Source: Burkholderiales bacterium
GTDB lineage: Bacteria; Pseudomonadota; Gammaproteobacteria; Burkholderiales; Burkholderiaceae_B
Assembly: GCA_027484315.1 (NCBI GenBank)
Contig: JAIXTE010000038.1
Location: 1 to 43,966, forward strand
DNA length: 43,966 nucleotides
Direction of reading: 5' to 3'
Position 1 is the stretch's first letter. The number at the start of each line of letters is the position of its first letter. A model generated the notes under the pieces. That model did not search any database, was not told the origin of the DNA, and saw only the letters and a program-made list of their open reading frames with translations. Shown piece by piece: positions 1 through 9,516 of this stretch. The position numbers were made by a program, and so were the translations under genes.

Positions 1-39
1 CGCCTGCGCAGCCAGATGTTGCCCAAGAAGATGTATTAA
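1..39 (+). CDS. rpsU: 30S ribosomal protein S21, C-terminal end (partial)
   Basis: The first 39 bases read as the basic tail RLRSQMLPKKMY followed by TAA, which matches the C-terminal end of betaproteobacterial S21. The rest of the gene lies upstream of the window. S21 is a small-subunit protein that assists initiation complexes. The position, 19 bases before a GatB/YqeY gene and then dnaG and rpoD, is the classic macromolecular-synthesis arrangement, and that context carries most of the confidence because only twelve residues are visible. Confidence 0.8.
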   Translation, partial: RLRSQMLPKKMY

Positions 40-58
40 TCAGTTGATGTAATTGTTT

Positions 59-505
59 ATGTCACTGAAAGCAAAAATTCTTGAAGACATCAAGCTGGCC
101 ATGAAGGCCCGTGAGCAAGAAAAGCTCACAACGCTTCGAATGCTTTCAGCGGCAATCAAGCAAAAAGAGGTCGACGAGCGTGTCGAACTCGACGATGGGG
201 CAGTTCTGGCCATCATCGAAAAGCAAATCAAACAGCGCAATGAAGCCGCCATCCAGTTTTCGCAGGGTGGTCGGCCAGAGTCGGCTGAGTCTGAAAAGGC
301 TGAAGCCGCGGTACTCAGCGCGTACCTACCCGCACAGTTGTCCGAGGCCGAAGTGATGGCCGAAATCAAGGCCATTGTGGTGGCTGTGGGTGCTACAGGC
401 CCCCAGGACATGGGCAAGGTCATGGGCGCCGTGAAGGCGAAATTGGCCGGCAAGGCCGACATGAGTAAAGTTTCTGGTTTGGTCAAGGCGGCATTGTCTG
501 GCTGA
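59..505 (+). CDS. GatB/YqeY domain-containing protein
   Basis: A 148-residue protein beginning MSLKAKILEDIKLAMKAREQ. It has the helical, charged pattern of the YqeY family, including the conserved early segment TLRMLSAAIKQKEVDE, a central IEKQIKQRNEAA helix and a C-terminal MGKVMGAVKAKLAGKADMS segment. The family resembles the C-terminal domain of GatB, the amidotransferase subunit that acts on mischarged tRNA, but the role of stand-alone YqeY is not settled. The ATG at 59 is preferred over an in-frame TTG at 53 because the family usually starts MSLK; no strong Shine-Dalgarno is visible. It sits between rpsU and dnaG, presumably in one transcript. Length is normal for the family. Confidence 0.9.
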   Translation: MSLKAKILEDIKLAMKAREQEKLTTLRMLSAAIKQKEVDERVELDDGAVLAIIEKQIKQRNEAAIQFSQGGRPESAESEKAEAAVLSAYLPAQLSEAEVMAEIKAIVVAVGATGPQDMGKVMGAVKAKLAGKADMSKVSGLVKAALSG

Positions 506-667
506 GCGCCTAGCGGATCGCTCAGTCAAGTCCTAAATCCAGCGTCCAGCCGTGTACCGAATTGAATGCGTCGCACACGGTGCGTGTACTTTCTCCCCTT
601 GGGTTTGTTATTCTTGAAAGCAGGTCATTGACCCGTCTTTCTCTGCACTTGAATTCACCCAAATTGC

Positions 668-2536
668 ATGATTCCTCAAAGCTTTATTGACGATTTGCTG
701 TATCGCCTGGACATCACCGATGTGGTGGGCCGGTACGTGCAACTCAAGGCTGCAGGCGCGAACTTGCAGGGCTTGTGTCCATTCCACAACGAAAAATCTC
801 CGTCCTTCAGCGTTAGTCCGTCCAAGCAGTTTTATCACTGCTTTGGCTGTGGTGCGCATGGCAACGCCGTTGGTTTTGTGATGGAACATCTGGGGCTGAC
901 TTTTCCTGAGGCGGTTGAAAACCTGGCTGGCAGCCTGGGCATTGATGTGCCCCATGAAAAAGGCATGGATGTGCCTGCCGAAGTGCGTTCCGAGCGCGAA
1001 GAGTTGGTTGAATTGCTGACACGCGCCGCGAATTACTACAAGGCGCAGCTCAAAAAAAGCCTGGTCGCCATTGATTACCTGAAAAATAGGGGCCTGACCG
1101 GGCAGGTGGCCGCCCGTTACGGCATGGGCTATGCCCCTGACGCCTATCAGAATCTGGAGGCCGTGGTAGACAACTACGCCAGCAACACCCAGTTGGACTT
1201 GGCGGGCCTGACAAAAATCAGTGACAGCAACCGCCGGTATGACGCCTTTCGCGGTCGAATCATGTTCCCGATCCGCAATGCCAAAGGGCAGGTGATCGGC
1301 TTTGGTGGCCGGGTATTGGGCGACGAAAAGCCAAAATACCTGAACAGCCCTGAAACACCCGTGTTTTCCAAGGGCCATGAGGTGTACGGTCTGTTTGAAG
1401 CTCGCCAGGCCATTCACAAAATGGGCTATGCCTTGGTCACTGAGGGTTACATGGACGTGGTGGCCTTGGCGCAGTGGGGGTTTGAGAACGCCGTGGCCAC
1501 TTTGGGTACAGCAGTGACACCCGACCATGTGCTGAAATTGTTCAAACAAACCGACCGACTTGTATTTGCGTTTGATGGCGATGCCGCAGGCCAGAAGGCC
1601 GCCTGGCGGGCTTTGCAGGCGTGTTTGCCCCATGTCAGCGAAAACAAGCGCGCTGATTTCATTTTTTTGCCTGCCGAGCACGACCCCGATTCTTTTATTC
1701 GGACTGAAGGCCCCGATGGCTTTGATGCCATGGTCGCCCAGGCGGCGTCGCTGTCCGAGTTTTTGGCGCGCTATCTCGAACGAAACTACCCCCTTCAACA
1801 AATCGAAGGCAGTGCCGCCGCCATTTCCTTTTTGAAGCCATTGATCGTGCAAATGCAGCCCTCGGTTTACCGGTCTTCGTTGCTACGGGCCTTGGCCAAC
1901 CTGCTGGGTGCCACCCCGATGGAGCTTAGTCGGCACTTGGGTCTGAAAAGCCGCGATGGCGGTGGTGACTATTTTTCACCGAAAAACAAGGGGCAGTTTC
2001 AGGGCGGTCAGCAAAACGGTCAACAAGGCAAGTTGGGGGGTAAAAAGTTCGGGAAATACAAAGACGAACCGTTGCAAAACAATTGGGGTCCCCGGCCCGT
2101 TGCCAAGTCGCCCCTGTTGAGCCTGGCTGCCCGGGTTATTCGTGCGCCGCACTTGGTGAATTTGTGCGATTCCCTGCTGGAATTGTATGAAAGAGAGAAA
2201 AACCCGGCGACAGAAGTACACAGTTTTGTGCATTTGCTTGAAAAAGTCAGAAGCGACCCCAACTTGCTTGAAGCGCGGCTCCAGCATGCTTTCAACGACG
2301 AAGTGCATCAGAATTGGGTCAATTCTGTGCTGAAAGAGGCCAGAAGTCTCGATGATTCCCTCGATTTTGAAACCGAGTTGCGTTCCGGGATGTATCAATG
2401 CAGTGAGCTCTGGTTTAAAGCCGAACTGGAGCGCCTCACCGCCGAAATGCCAACCCAAGGGGAGCAGCTCGGTTGGTATCACGAGTGCATGCAACGCTTT
2501 CAGGAATTGAAACAAAAGCGAGTTAATCAGTTATAA
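668..2536 (+). CDS. dnaG: DNA primase DnaG
   Basis: A 622-residue primase that makes RNA primers at the replication fork with DnaB. The N-terminal CHC2 zinc-binding domain shows C37, H40, C58 and C61 (CPFH and FYHCFGCG). The catalytic core has the Toprim signature with E259 (LVTEGYMDVV) and the D303/D305 pair (FAFDGDAAG). A Gln/Gly/Lys-rich linker around residues 435-465 precedes the C-terminal helicase-binding helices. Length matches the bacterial family. It is 162 bases downstream of the YqeY gene, so it may have its own promoter as well as read-through; no obvious ribosome-binding site precedes the ATG. The end of the gene seems to contain a promoter for rpoD. Confidence 0.97.
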   Translation: MIPQSFIDDLLYRLDITDVVGRYVQLKAAGANLQGLCPFHNEKSPSFSVSPSKQFYHCFGCGAHGNAVGFVMEHLGLTFPEAVENLAGSLGIDVPHEKGMDVPAEVRSEREELVELLTRAANYYKAQLKKSLVAIDYLKNRGLTGQVAARYGMGYAPDAYQNLEAVVDNYASNTQLDLAGLTKISDSNRRYDAFRGRIMFPIRNAKGQVIGFGGRVLGDEKPKYLNSPETPVFSKGHEVYGLFEARQAIHKMGYALVTEGYMDVVALAQWGFENAVATLGTAVTPDHVLKLFKQTDRLVFAFDGDAAGQKAAWRALQACLPHVSENKRADFIFLPAEHDPDSFIRTEGPDGFDAMVAQAASLSEFLARYLERNYPLQQIEGSAAAISFLKPLIVQMQPSVYRSSLLRALANLLGATPMELSRHLGLKSRDGGGDYFSPKNKGQFQGGQQNGQQGKLGGKKFGKYKDEPLQNNWGPRPVAKSPLLSLAARVIRAPHLVNLCDSLLELYEREKNPATEVHSFVHLLEKVRSDPNLLEARLQHAFNDEVHQNWVNSVLKEARSLDDSLDFETELRSGMYQCSELWFKAELERLTAEMPTQGEQLGWYHECMQRFQELKQKRVNQL

Positions 2537-2537
2537 T
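2507..2537 (+). promoter_or_regulatory. Candidate sigma-70 promoter for rpoD inside the dnaG 3' end
   Basis: TTGAAA at 2507-2512 and a perfect TATAAT at 2532-2537 are separated by 19 bases. The -10 hexamer coincides with the last codons and stop of dnaG. The 19-base spacer is longer than the ideal 17. Promoters inside dnaG serving rpoD are known in other bacteria, which supports the reading. Start point not established. Confidence 0.5.
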
Positions 2538-2547
2538 TAAGGGTTAC

Positions 2548-2588
2548 GGTGCAGGTTTTGCACCTCTTTGTTGTGCGTTTTTGCGCAC
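2548..2588 (+). promoter_or_regulatory. Twin hairpins in the rpoD leader
   Basis: Two successive stem-loops lie just after the candidate rpoD promoter. GGTGCA (2548-2553) pairs with TGCACC (2559-2564) around a five-base loop, and GTGCG (2573-2577) pairs with CGCAC (2584-2588). The first is followed by a T-rich stretch, so either an attenuator or an mRNA-stabilising leader is possible. The structure is visible; the role is inferred. Confidence 0.4.
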
Positions 2589-2810
2589 CAAGTGGCCGTT
2601 ATTCAGTGGTTCAAGGAATGAATGTTCAAAATACTCAACATTTTTTCAAAAACACAGGAACAGAAAGCCGAATCCGGCCACAAAACCAAGTCTGTGAGCT
2701 CACAAAGCGTGATTTCCCAGCAAACCGATTCACACACACAGATTCCTGTTGGCCAAAAGCCGGAGAAGGAATCCTCCACTAGGACATCCAAACGCAAGGG
2801 AGCGTCGTCA

Positions 2811-5192
2811 ATGGCAGGGAAGAAGGTTTCTCCTCAACAGGCAACTGCAAAAGAAGCGAAAAATACGACCGTGGTAAAGAATACAGAATCCAAGAAAACA
2901 GCAGCAGCCGAAACGCCTGTGAGCAAAAACACCGCTGCGCCGGTTGATGACACGCCCAAGCGTGGTCGCAAGCCCAAGGCGGACATTGCAGCAGTGGATA
3001 CCCAGGTCGACCTGGACGCTGAAGAATCTCAGCCCAAAAAGCGTGGTCGCAAGCCCAAAGCTGTGGCTGAGGCTGCGCCTGTTGTTGCAGAAGCGCCCAA
3101 GGGCCGTGGTCGTCCACCGAAGTCTGCCGGCAAGCCCAAAGCCGAAGATGACGATGAAGACGACATGGACGCTGGCGCCGATGCATCGCTTGATTCGGAC
3201 GATGTACCTGAAGACGACGATTCTGACGCGAAAAAAGCGGATCTGGTGATTTTGCCCAAGCGCGGTCGTGGCTCCAAAGCCAAAGACAAGGCCTTGATCA
3301 ACTCTGCTTACCTGTCATCGGCCAACGCCACGGTTGAAGAACTTGAATTGCGCCGCACGCAGCTTAAAACCCTGATCAAGATGGGTAAAGAGCGCGGTTA
3401 CCTGACCTTTGCCGAGATCAATGATCATCTGCCAGATGACGTCACCGACGGTGAAGTGATTGAAGCCATGGTCAGTACCTTCCATGACATGGGTATTACT
3501 GTTTACGAACAGGCCCCTGACGCAGAAGCGCTATTGATGAACGACAATGCGCCTGTGGGTACTTCGGCTGAAGATGCCGAAGAGGAAGCAGAAGCCGCCC
3601 TGAGCAACGTGGACTCCGAGTTTGGTCGCACCACCGACCCAGTCCGCATGTACATGCGTGAAATGGGCACGGTCGAGTTGCTGACCCGTGAAGGCGAAAT
3701 CGAGATTGCCAAGCGAATTGAAGCCGGCCTGAAAGACATGGTACAAGCCATTTCTGCCTGCCCCGCTATTGTTGAAGACGTGGTGGGTCTGGGTCAGCGA
3801 ATTGCTGAAGGCACATCGACCGTGGATGAAGTGGTGGATGGCATTGTTGATGATTCCATTCCCGATGACATGGTTGTGGCTGCGGCGCCGGAAGAAATCA
3901 GTGAAGATGAAGAAGGTGACGACGAGGAAGAAGGCAATGACGGCGGTACCACCTCCGGCATGTCGGCGCGTCAGCTTGAAGACCTGAAAAAAAATTCACT
4001 GGCTGTGTTTGCAGAAATTGAAAAGCAGTTTGCCAAGTTGAAAAAAGCGCGTGCAGACGGCGGCTATAACACTGCGGCGTATAAAAAGTCCAAGGAAGCG
4101 ATTGCCGAGCAGTTCATGAAAATCCGCTTTACTGCCAAGCAGGTTGAGCGTCTGTGCAGTATTTTGCGTGAACAGGTCGACAGCGTACGCAAGATCGAGC
4201 GTGAGATTTATGACATCGCTGTGAACCGTGTGGGCGTACCCCGCGAGCAGTTCATCGACAAGTTCCGTGGCCATGAAGTGGATGCCGCTTGGGTTGGCGT
4301 GTTCAGCGCATCCAACGCAGCATGGGCTGAAACCTGGGCTCGCAATGTGCCAGCCATCAACGAATTGCAGCAAAAACTGGTTGCCATTCAGGATGCAGTT
4401 TCCTTGCCCTTGAACGACTTGCGTACTATCAACAAGCAAATGGTTTCCGGTGAGAACCGTGCCCGTTTGGCCAAGCGTGAAATGATTGAAGCCAACTTGC
4501 GTTTGGTGATTTCAATTGCGAAGAAGTACACCAACCGTGGTTTGCAGTTCTTGGATCTGATCCAGGAAGGCAACGTGGGCTTGATGAAAGCAGTAGACAA
4601 GTTTGAATACCGCCGTGGTTACAAGTTTTCAACTTATGCCACCTGGTGGATTCGCCAGGCGATTACCCGTTCCATTGCAGACCAGGCGCGCACCATTCGT
4701 ATTCCGGTGCACATGATCGAAACCATCAACAAGATGAACCGGATCAGCCGCCAGATCTTGCAGGAAACAGGCATTGAGCCCGATCCGGCCACTTTGGCCG
4801 AGCGCATGGAAATGCCGGAAGAGAAGATCCGCAAGATCCTGAAGATCGCGAAAGAACCGATTTCGATGGAAACACCGATTGGCGATGACGACGATTCACA
4901 CTTGGGCGACTTCATTGAAGACAACCACACCCTGGCTCCTCAAGATGCAGCGCAGTACAGCAGCTTGCGTTTTGTGACCAAGGATGTGCTGGATTCACTG
5001 ACACCCCGCGAAGCCAAGGTATTGCGTATGCGCTTCGGTATTGAAATGAGCACTGACCACACGCTGGAAGAAGTGGGCAAGCAGTTTGACGTCACGCGTG
5101 AGCGGATTCGCCAGATTGAAGCCAAAGCGCTGCGCAAGCTGCGTCACCCCAGCCGTTCAGACAAGCTGAAGAGCTTCCTGGAAGGCGAGTAA
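2811..5192 (+). CDS. rpoD: RNA polymerase primary sigma factor RpoD (sigma-70)
   Basis: Housekeeping sigma factor that directs RNA polymerase to -35/-10 promoters. From the ATG at 2811 it has 793 residues. That start has a strong AAGGGAG eight bases upstream; an in-frame ATG at 2622 (AAGGA only four bases away) would add 63 low-complexity residues and cannot be excluded. The N-terminus is rich in Lys, Ala and Pro with several AT-hook-like RGRKPK or RGRPPK motifs, then an acidic stretch and region 1.1. The usual proteobacterial acidic insertion ([11 protein letters not shown]) follows region 1.2. Region 2 contains [20 protein letters not shown] and [10 protein letters not shown], and region 4 contains [20 protein letters not shown]. 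It closes the dnaG-rpoD operon and is followed by a tRNA gene. Confidence 0.97.
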   Translation: MAGKKVSPQQATAKEAKNTTVVKNTESKKTAAAETPVSKNTAAPVDDTPKRGRKPKADIAAVDTQVDLDAEESQPKKRGRKPKAVAEAAPVVAEAPKGRGRPPKSAGKPKAEDDDEDDMDAGADASLDSDDVPEDDDSDAKKADLVILPKRGRGSKAKDKALINSAYLSSANATVEELELRRTQLKTLIKMGKERGYLTFAEINDHLPDDVTDGEVIEAMVSTFHDMGITVYEQAPDAEALLMNDNAPVGTSAEDAEEEAEAALSNVDSEFGRTTDPVRMYMREMGTVELLTREGEIEIAKRIEAGLKDMVQAISACPAIVEDVVGLGQRIAEGTSTVDEVVDGIVDDSIPDDMVVAAAPEEISEDEEGDDEEEGNDGGTTSGMSARQLEDLKKNSLAVFAEIEKQFAKLKKARADGGYNTAAYKKSKEAIAEQFMKIRFTAKQVERLCSILREQVDSVRKIEREIYDIAVNRVGVPREQFIDKFRGHEVDAAWVGVFSASNAAWAETWARNVPAINELQQKLVAIQDAVSLPLNDLRTINKQMVSGENRARLAKREMIEANLRLVISIAKKYTNRGLQFLDLIQEGNVGLMKAVDKFEYRRGYKFSTYATWWIRQAITRSIADQARTIRIPVHMIETINKMNRISRQILQETGIEPDPATLAERMEMPEEKIRKILKIAKEPISMETPIGDDDDSHLGDFIEDNHTLAPQDAAQYSSLRFVTKDVLDSLTPREAKVLRMRFGIEMSTDHTLEEVGKQFDVTRERIRQIEAKALRKLRHPSRSDKLKSFLEGE

Positions 5193-5212
5193 CTTGATTT
5201 GAAAGGTTACGT

Positions 5213-5291
<79 letters not shown>

Positions 5292-5297
5292 CAATTG

Positions 5298-5328
5298 AAA
5301 AAGCCAACCTTTCGGGGTTGGCTTTTTT
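5298..5328. terminator. Bidirectional Rho-independent terminator after the tRNA
   Basis: A-run plus GCCAACC (5298-5309) pairs with GGTTGGC plus T-run (5316-5327) around a six-base loop. The A and T runs on both sides let it work for the tRNA/rpoD transcript and for the convergent kinase gene. Confidence 0.9.
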
Positions 5329-5373
5329 GTTGTGTCGCCCTGTTGTGGAGCCGCCGTTTGTCGCAATCACGAC

Positions 5374-6885
5374 TCACCAGGTTTTAAACACATCCAGTCC
5401 TTCTTCTGCATTGAATTCAACTTCTTCAAGCAGTTCGAAGGGTACGGCGGCCTTGACCAACATGACGGAGCAAGGCGCGTACATGGCCACTTTGATGGGT
5501 ACGGTCCGCATCAGTCTCTGCAATTGCACACCGTGCGTAGCCGCCCCCATGATGATCAATGACACGTTGTTGCCATCGGCATAAGCCAGTATGGCCTCAG
5601 CCACATCGCCACTTTCGAGTACATGGAAAGAAACATGGTGCGAGTCCAGTGACAAAGGGACAGCCCATTGTTTCAGCATGTTCAGGTAGCTTCGTTGCAA
5701 CTCGCTTTCGCTGCCGGAAGCATCGCTACCCAGCAGGCTGTTTTTCAAGACGGTCACTACAGCAAGCCTGGCACCTGGGCGAATTCCCATGCTGCGCTGC
5801 ACGGCTTCGCGCAGGCTGAACAGGGTTGCATCGGTGACACCCTTGTGGGGAATTGCGACCATGACAATGGGAATGGAGGCGATTTGCCGTTCCGGCAAAG
5901 GGCTGGCCTGGTATTGCATGCCAGCAGCGCGAATCCAGCGTTTGAAGTGCACCCAAAACGAGGTGCGCACCATTTGCTTGCCGCGGCGTGTGATTCGAAT
6001 TTGTGCTGGGTCTTGCAGATCAAAGGCCAAGTGTGCGGCGGAAGGGTATCGCCGCACGGCTTCAGGTTCCAGACAGCGCAGAATCACTTCCTGAAGCCAT
6101 TCCGGAACCTGTTCATTGCGTAGCCTGGGCGGTACAGGGTCCATCCACAAACGTTGGCGCAGCCCACCCGTTGTGCTGGGTGAGCCAAATGGCAGGCGGC
6201 CAGTTGCCAGTTCATACAGCATGACACCAATCGCAAAAACATCACTGCGGGGGTCTCCACGAACACCTACAACTTGTTCCGGTGCAATCCAGGTGGGAGA
6301 TCCGACAGCCTTGCGCAATTCCTCTGCCATCAGATCCGGGAAATGGGCATGAAAACTCAGGCCAAAATCCAGCAGGACCACTTGGTCCAAGTCAACTGAG
6401 CCATCGGGTTTTTCGCGGAAAAGCACATTGGCGGGCTTCAGGTCGAGATGGCAGGCGTTCTGTTTGTGCAGGCTGTGAACCGCTTTGCCCAACGCGGCAC
6501 CAATTCTGGCGATGGTGGCGGGACTTGTACTTCCAGGGGTGCTTTCGGCTGTATCGAGAACCTGCTCCAGCGTGTGGCCGGGAATGTACTCCATCACCAG
6601 GTAAGGGAGATTGTCCAGGTCGCCCGAGGCAACAAAACGGGGAATATGGCGCCCGGAAATGGCGGGCAGAATCTGCCGTTCAATTTCGAAACCGATGATG
6701 TTTTCACCCCCATCGCCTTCGCGCATTTTGGGCACTTTCATGATCATCGGAAAACCGGGATCGAGGCTCGCATGGCCTTTGTCCTGGTCGTATTCCACGC
6801 GGTAAATGGTGGCCATTCCTCCGCTGTGGACACAATCGCGGATGACAAATCCGTCGAGCGTCTGCCCGACAGTCAGCCTGGTCAT
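5374..6885 (-). CDS. Ser/Thr protein kinase with C-terminal universal stress protein domain
   Basis: A 503-residue cytoplasmic Hanks-type kinase. The glycine loop is SGGMATIY (residues 21-28), the ATP lysine is K50 in IMKVPK, the catalytic loop is HLDLKPAN (D148, K150, N153), the metal-binding motif is DFG at 173-175, and GSPTWIAPEQ forms the P+1 loop. All residues for activity are present. From about residue 335 the protein continues into a UspA-like alpha/beta domain (SIPIVMVAIPHKGVTDATLF, later SLIIMGAATHG and APCSVMLVK). The usual USP nucleotide motif ending in Gly-Ser/Thr is degenerate (MRTVP), so ATP binding there is doubtful. No transmembrane segment is seen. Its start overlaps the upstream phosphoesterase stop by four bases (ATGA), implying translational coupling and a kinase/phosphatase pair. 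Confidence 0.92.
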   Translation of the reverse strand: MTRLTVGQTLDGFVIRDCVHSGGMATIYRVEYDQDKGHASLDPGFPMIMKVPKMREGDGGENIIGFEIERQILPAISGRHIPRFVASGDLDNLPYLVMEYIPGHTLEQVLDTAESTPGSTSPATIARIGAALGKAVHSLHKQNACHLDLKPANVLFREKPDGSVDLDQVVLLDFGLSFHAHFPDLMAEELRKAVGSPTWIAPEQVVGVRGDPRSDVFAIGVMLYELATGRLPFGSPSTTGGLRQRLWMDPVPPRLRNEQVPEWLQEVILRCLEPEAVRRYPSAAHLAFDLQDPAQIRITRRGKQMVRTSFWVHFKRWIRAAGMQYQASPLPERQIASIPIVMVAIPHKGVTDATLFSLREAVQRSMGIRPGARLAVVTVLKNSLLGSDASGSESELQRSYLNMLKQWAVPLSLDSHHVSFHVLESGDVAEAILAYADGNNVSLIIMGAATHGVQLQRLMRTVPIKVAMYAPCSVMLVKAAVPFELLEEVEFNAEEGLDVFKTW

Positions 6886-7634
6886 CTGCCAAGTTCCAGG
6901 CGGGCCGCCATTTGTTCAGGCAATCCCGCCTTGCGGATGGCTTGCGCAGCCGACTGGGCATCGTAGGCCACGCGATAAAAACTCAGGGTTTGAAGCACAT
7001 CGTCGTACATGGCATACATGGAGCGAACGTCCCCGTCACGAGGTTGCCCAACAGAGCCTACGGTGACAACCATTTGTCGGCGCTGGGGCGTGGGTATGGC
7101 CACACCTGCGACAGGGTCAAAGCGCATCATGTTCCGGCTTGCGCCAGGGTAATACAACACCTGATGGTGGACATGCCCCACGAACACATGGCTGGCGTTG
7201 TGGTCACGGCACGCGGCATCCATACACAGCTTGGCTTTGTGTTCGCTGTCCACGTATTCCCATTTGGCCGGTTGATTGGCGCTGGCATGCACAAACAGGG
7301 CTTTGCCATGCAGCTTGGTCATCGGGCGGGTGGCAAGAAATTCACGTTGTTCCAGGGAAAGCCGGGCGTGTGTCCAGGCCGCGCTGCTGGATCCCATGTC
7401 GTTCAATGCGGGTGGCGGGTTCACTGCCATCTCATCATGATTGCCCTTGACTACCCATGCGCCCTGTTCCCACAGGGCCATGACTTCGTCCACCACGCCG
7501 GCTGGGTCTCCACCGTAACCCACTAGGTCACCCAAAATGACGAATTGCTGGGCTCCTGCCTTGCGGGCGTGCTCAGTGCAGGCCTTAAGCGCCTGCAAAT
7601 TGCTGTGGACGTCGGACAACAACGCTATTTTCAT
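6882..7634 (-). CDS. Metallophosphoesterase (calcineurin-like; possible Ser/Thr phosphatase)
   Basis: A 250-residue protein with the full dinuclear-metal phosphoesterase motif set: D8 and H10 in LLSDVHSN, D36 in GDLVGYGG, N65/H66 in GNHDE, H116 in FVHAS, and H154/H156 in GHVHHQ. It resembles the short YfcE/PrpE-like group, which hydrolyses phosphodiesters or phosphoproteins. It is the first gene of a two-gene operon with the Ser/Thr kinase-USP gene, sharing ATGA. Removing phosphate from the kinase or its targets is therefore the most likely job, but that is inference from context; a nucleotide substrate is equally possible chemically. Confidence 0.9.
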   Translation of the reverse strand: MKIALLSDVHSNLQALKACTEHARKAGAQQFVILGDLVGYGGDPAGVVDEVMALWEQGAWVVKGNHDEMAVNPPPALNDMGSSSAAWTHARLSLEQREFLATRPMTKLHGKALFVHASANQPAKWEYVDSEHKAKLCMDAACRDHNASHVFVGHVHHQVLYYPGASRNMMRFDPVAGVAIPTPQRRQMVVTVGSVGQPRDGDVRSMYAMYDDVLQTLSFYRVAYDAQSAAQAIRKAGLPEQMAARLELGR

Positions 7635-7803
7635 GTCTCGCTCAATGTTCTGGTTTTGTTGTTTGAGTCCATGATAGCGCAGTTAGTCTTCATTTTGCTT
7701 ACAGAAATGGGAGGCGCTTTCGGGATTGGCGGAGAGCCGGATTGGATACATTGAGTAGGCAAGTTTTGCTCTAAAGATGTACACCCCTGTCACAAATAAC
7801 TTA

Positions 7804-7832
7804 TTGCGGTAATATTTGACGCGCAATATACT
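7804..7832 (+). promoter_or_regulatory. Candidate sigma-70 promoter of the DUF4331 gene
   Basis: TTGCGG (7804-7809) and TATACT (7827-7832) with an ideal 17-base spacer lie 52 bases before the chosen start of the DUF4331 gene. The rest of the divergent region (7635-7803) shows no gene and only weak promoter-like sequence for the minus-strand phosphatase operon. Confidence 0.5.
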
Positions 7833-7884
7833 CGTTCGAGGGCGCGCAAGCGAGTCCCCAACAACAATTGGCAGTGAGGAATGT

Positions 7885-9504
7885 ATGTTGAAAGTACAGA
7901 GGAAGACAGCAGTTCAAAAAAACAAGAATAATTTCAAGACAAAAATTTTATTGGGTGGCGTTTTGTCCGCCATCAGCATTGCGGCATTGGCGTCCAGTCA
8001 CCGCGAGGCACCATCAATCACCACTACACCGAAAGCAGACGGCACAGACTTCTACATGTTTCGCAGTTACGAAGCGAACCGTTCAGATTTCATCACCTTG
8101 ATTGCCAACTACCAGCCTTTGCAAGACGGCTACGGTGGCCCGAACTACTTCTCGATGGACCCGAATGCACTGTATGAGATTCATATCGATAACGACGGTG
8201 ACGCACAGGAAGAAATCACATTCCAGTTCAACTTCAAAAACACCTTACGTGATTTGAAGCAGACCATCGGTACATCCAGTGTCAGCATTCCCCTGATTCA
8301 GCAAGGCCCGGTTTCTGGATTGAACAGTGCCAACCTGAATTTGAACGAAACTTACACCATGACGGTTGTTCGTGATGGGCGCCGCAGTGGCAACCGCACC
8401 GTGGTTTCCAAAACGGGTGGTGGTTCTACACTGGAAAAGCCGGTGGATTACATTGGCGAAAAAACACTGGGCAATGCGGCGGCTTATCAGGCCTATTCGG
8501 ATGCACATATTCACAACGTGACCATTCCAGGTTGCACAGGTGGTACCAATCAGGCCAAGGTATTTGTGGGGCAGCGTCAGGAAGGCTTTGCGGTGAATCT
8601 GGGTACTATCTTTGACCTGGTCAACGCACCTTTCAACGTAATTTCCAACCGTACTTTTGCCAACGCAGCAGCCGCCAATTCAATTCAAGATAAAAACGTC
8701 ACCAGCATTGCCATTGAAATCCACAAGGATTGCCTGACACCCGGCGCGGAAAACGTGGTGGGTGGATGGACAACAGCCAGCGTGCGCCAAGTACAAATTG
8801 GCGATGGCATTCCTGCACAAGGCCACCAAACCGCTGAAAAAACAGGTGGTGCATGGGTTCAGGTTTCACGCCTGGGCATGCCTTTGGTGAATGAGGTGGT
8901 GATTGGCTTGAAAGACAAAGACCGTTTTAACGCATCCAAGCCCAGTGGTGACGGTCAGTTCTTGAACTACGTATCCAACCCCACATTGCCACAGTTGATC
9001 AGCCTCGTGCAAACCGGCAACGCCGGTGCAGCACCCACCAACTTCCCACGCACTGACTTGTTGAACGTGTTTCTAGCTGGCGTTCAAGGTGTAAACCGCC
9101 CCGCCAACGTGGTGTTGTCGGAAATGTTGCGTTTGAATACCGAAACACCGGTTACGCCAATTGCCATGCAAAACACGCTTGGTTTGGCATTCGGTGATGC
9201 GGCTGGTTTCCCGAACGGACGTCGTCCAATCGATGATGTGGTCGATATTTCACTGGTGGCTGTTATGGGTGGCTTGTGCGTGGCCAATGGTACGACCAAT
9301 GCCTTGGCTTTGAACACGGTACCCGGAACTACACTGACTTCTGCTTGCACACCGAGCAGTGTTCCTCTGGGTAATACTTCGTTGTCGATTCATGATGCGG
9401 TGGATCAGAGTCGTGTGCCCTTCATGAGCCGTTTTCCTTACCTGAGCACGCCCACGCCTGGTTCTGGAACACCGGCACCCACACAAACCACCTTGGTACA
9501 ATAA
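7885..9504 (+). CDS. Secreted DUF4331 family protein
   Basis: A 539-residue exported protein. The chosen ATG at 7885 has a GTGAGGA ribosome-binding site; a longer frame from 7816 would put a non-signal-like stretch in front. Residues 1-35 form a Lys-rich signal peptide ending at ALASSHREAPS, and the SHREAP motif right after cleavage is the hallmark of DUF4331. Other family segments include GTDFYMFRS, LIANYQPLQ, GGPNYFSMDPNALYEIHIDN and DITFQF-like strands. The function of this family is unknown. It is followed after 12 bases by a small lipoprotein and lies near a DUF4198-like gene and a TonB receptor, suggesting an envelope or nutrient-uptake role. Confidence 0.9.
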   Translation: MLKVQRKTAVQKNKNNFKTKILLGGVLSAISIAALASSHREAPSITTTPKADGTDFYMFRSYEANRSDFITLIANYQPLQDGYGGPNYFSMDPNALYEIHIDNDGDAQEEITFQFNFKNTLRDLKQTIGTSSVSIPLIQQGPVSGLNSANLNLNETYTMTVVRDGRRSGNRTVVSKTGGGSTLEKPVDYIGEKTLGNAAAYQAYSDAHIHNVTIPGCTGGTNQAKVFVGQRQEGFAVNLGTIFDLVNAPFNVISNRTFANAAAANSIQDKNVTSIAIEIHKDCLTPGAENVVGGWTTASVRQVQIGDGIPAQGHQTAEKTGGAWVQVSRLGMPLVNEVVIGLKDKDRFNASKPSGDGQFLNYVSNPTLPQLISLVQTGNAGAAPTNFPRTDLLNVFLAGVQGVNRPANVVLSEMLRLNTETPVTPIAMQNTLGLAFGDAAGFPNGRRPIDDVVDISLVAVMGGLCVANGTTNALALNTVPGTTLTSACTPSSVPLGNTSLSIHDAVDQSRVPFMSRFPYLSTPTPGSGTPAPTQTTLVQ

Positions 9505-9516
9505 GGAGCCGTGGCC

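Noticed and set aside
608..1852. 414-residue minus-strand frame opposite dnaG
   Set aside because: Antisense shadow of a certain gene; composition rich in His/Gln as expected from reverse-reading of primase codons.
2549..2782. 77-residue frame between dnaG and rpoD
   Set aside because: It lies in the rpoD leader with twin hairpins and has no Shine-Dalgarno or known motif.
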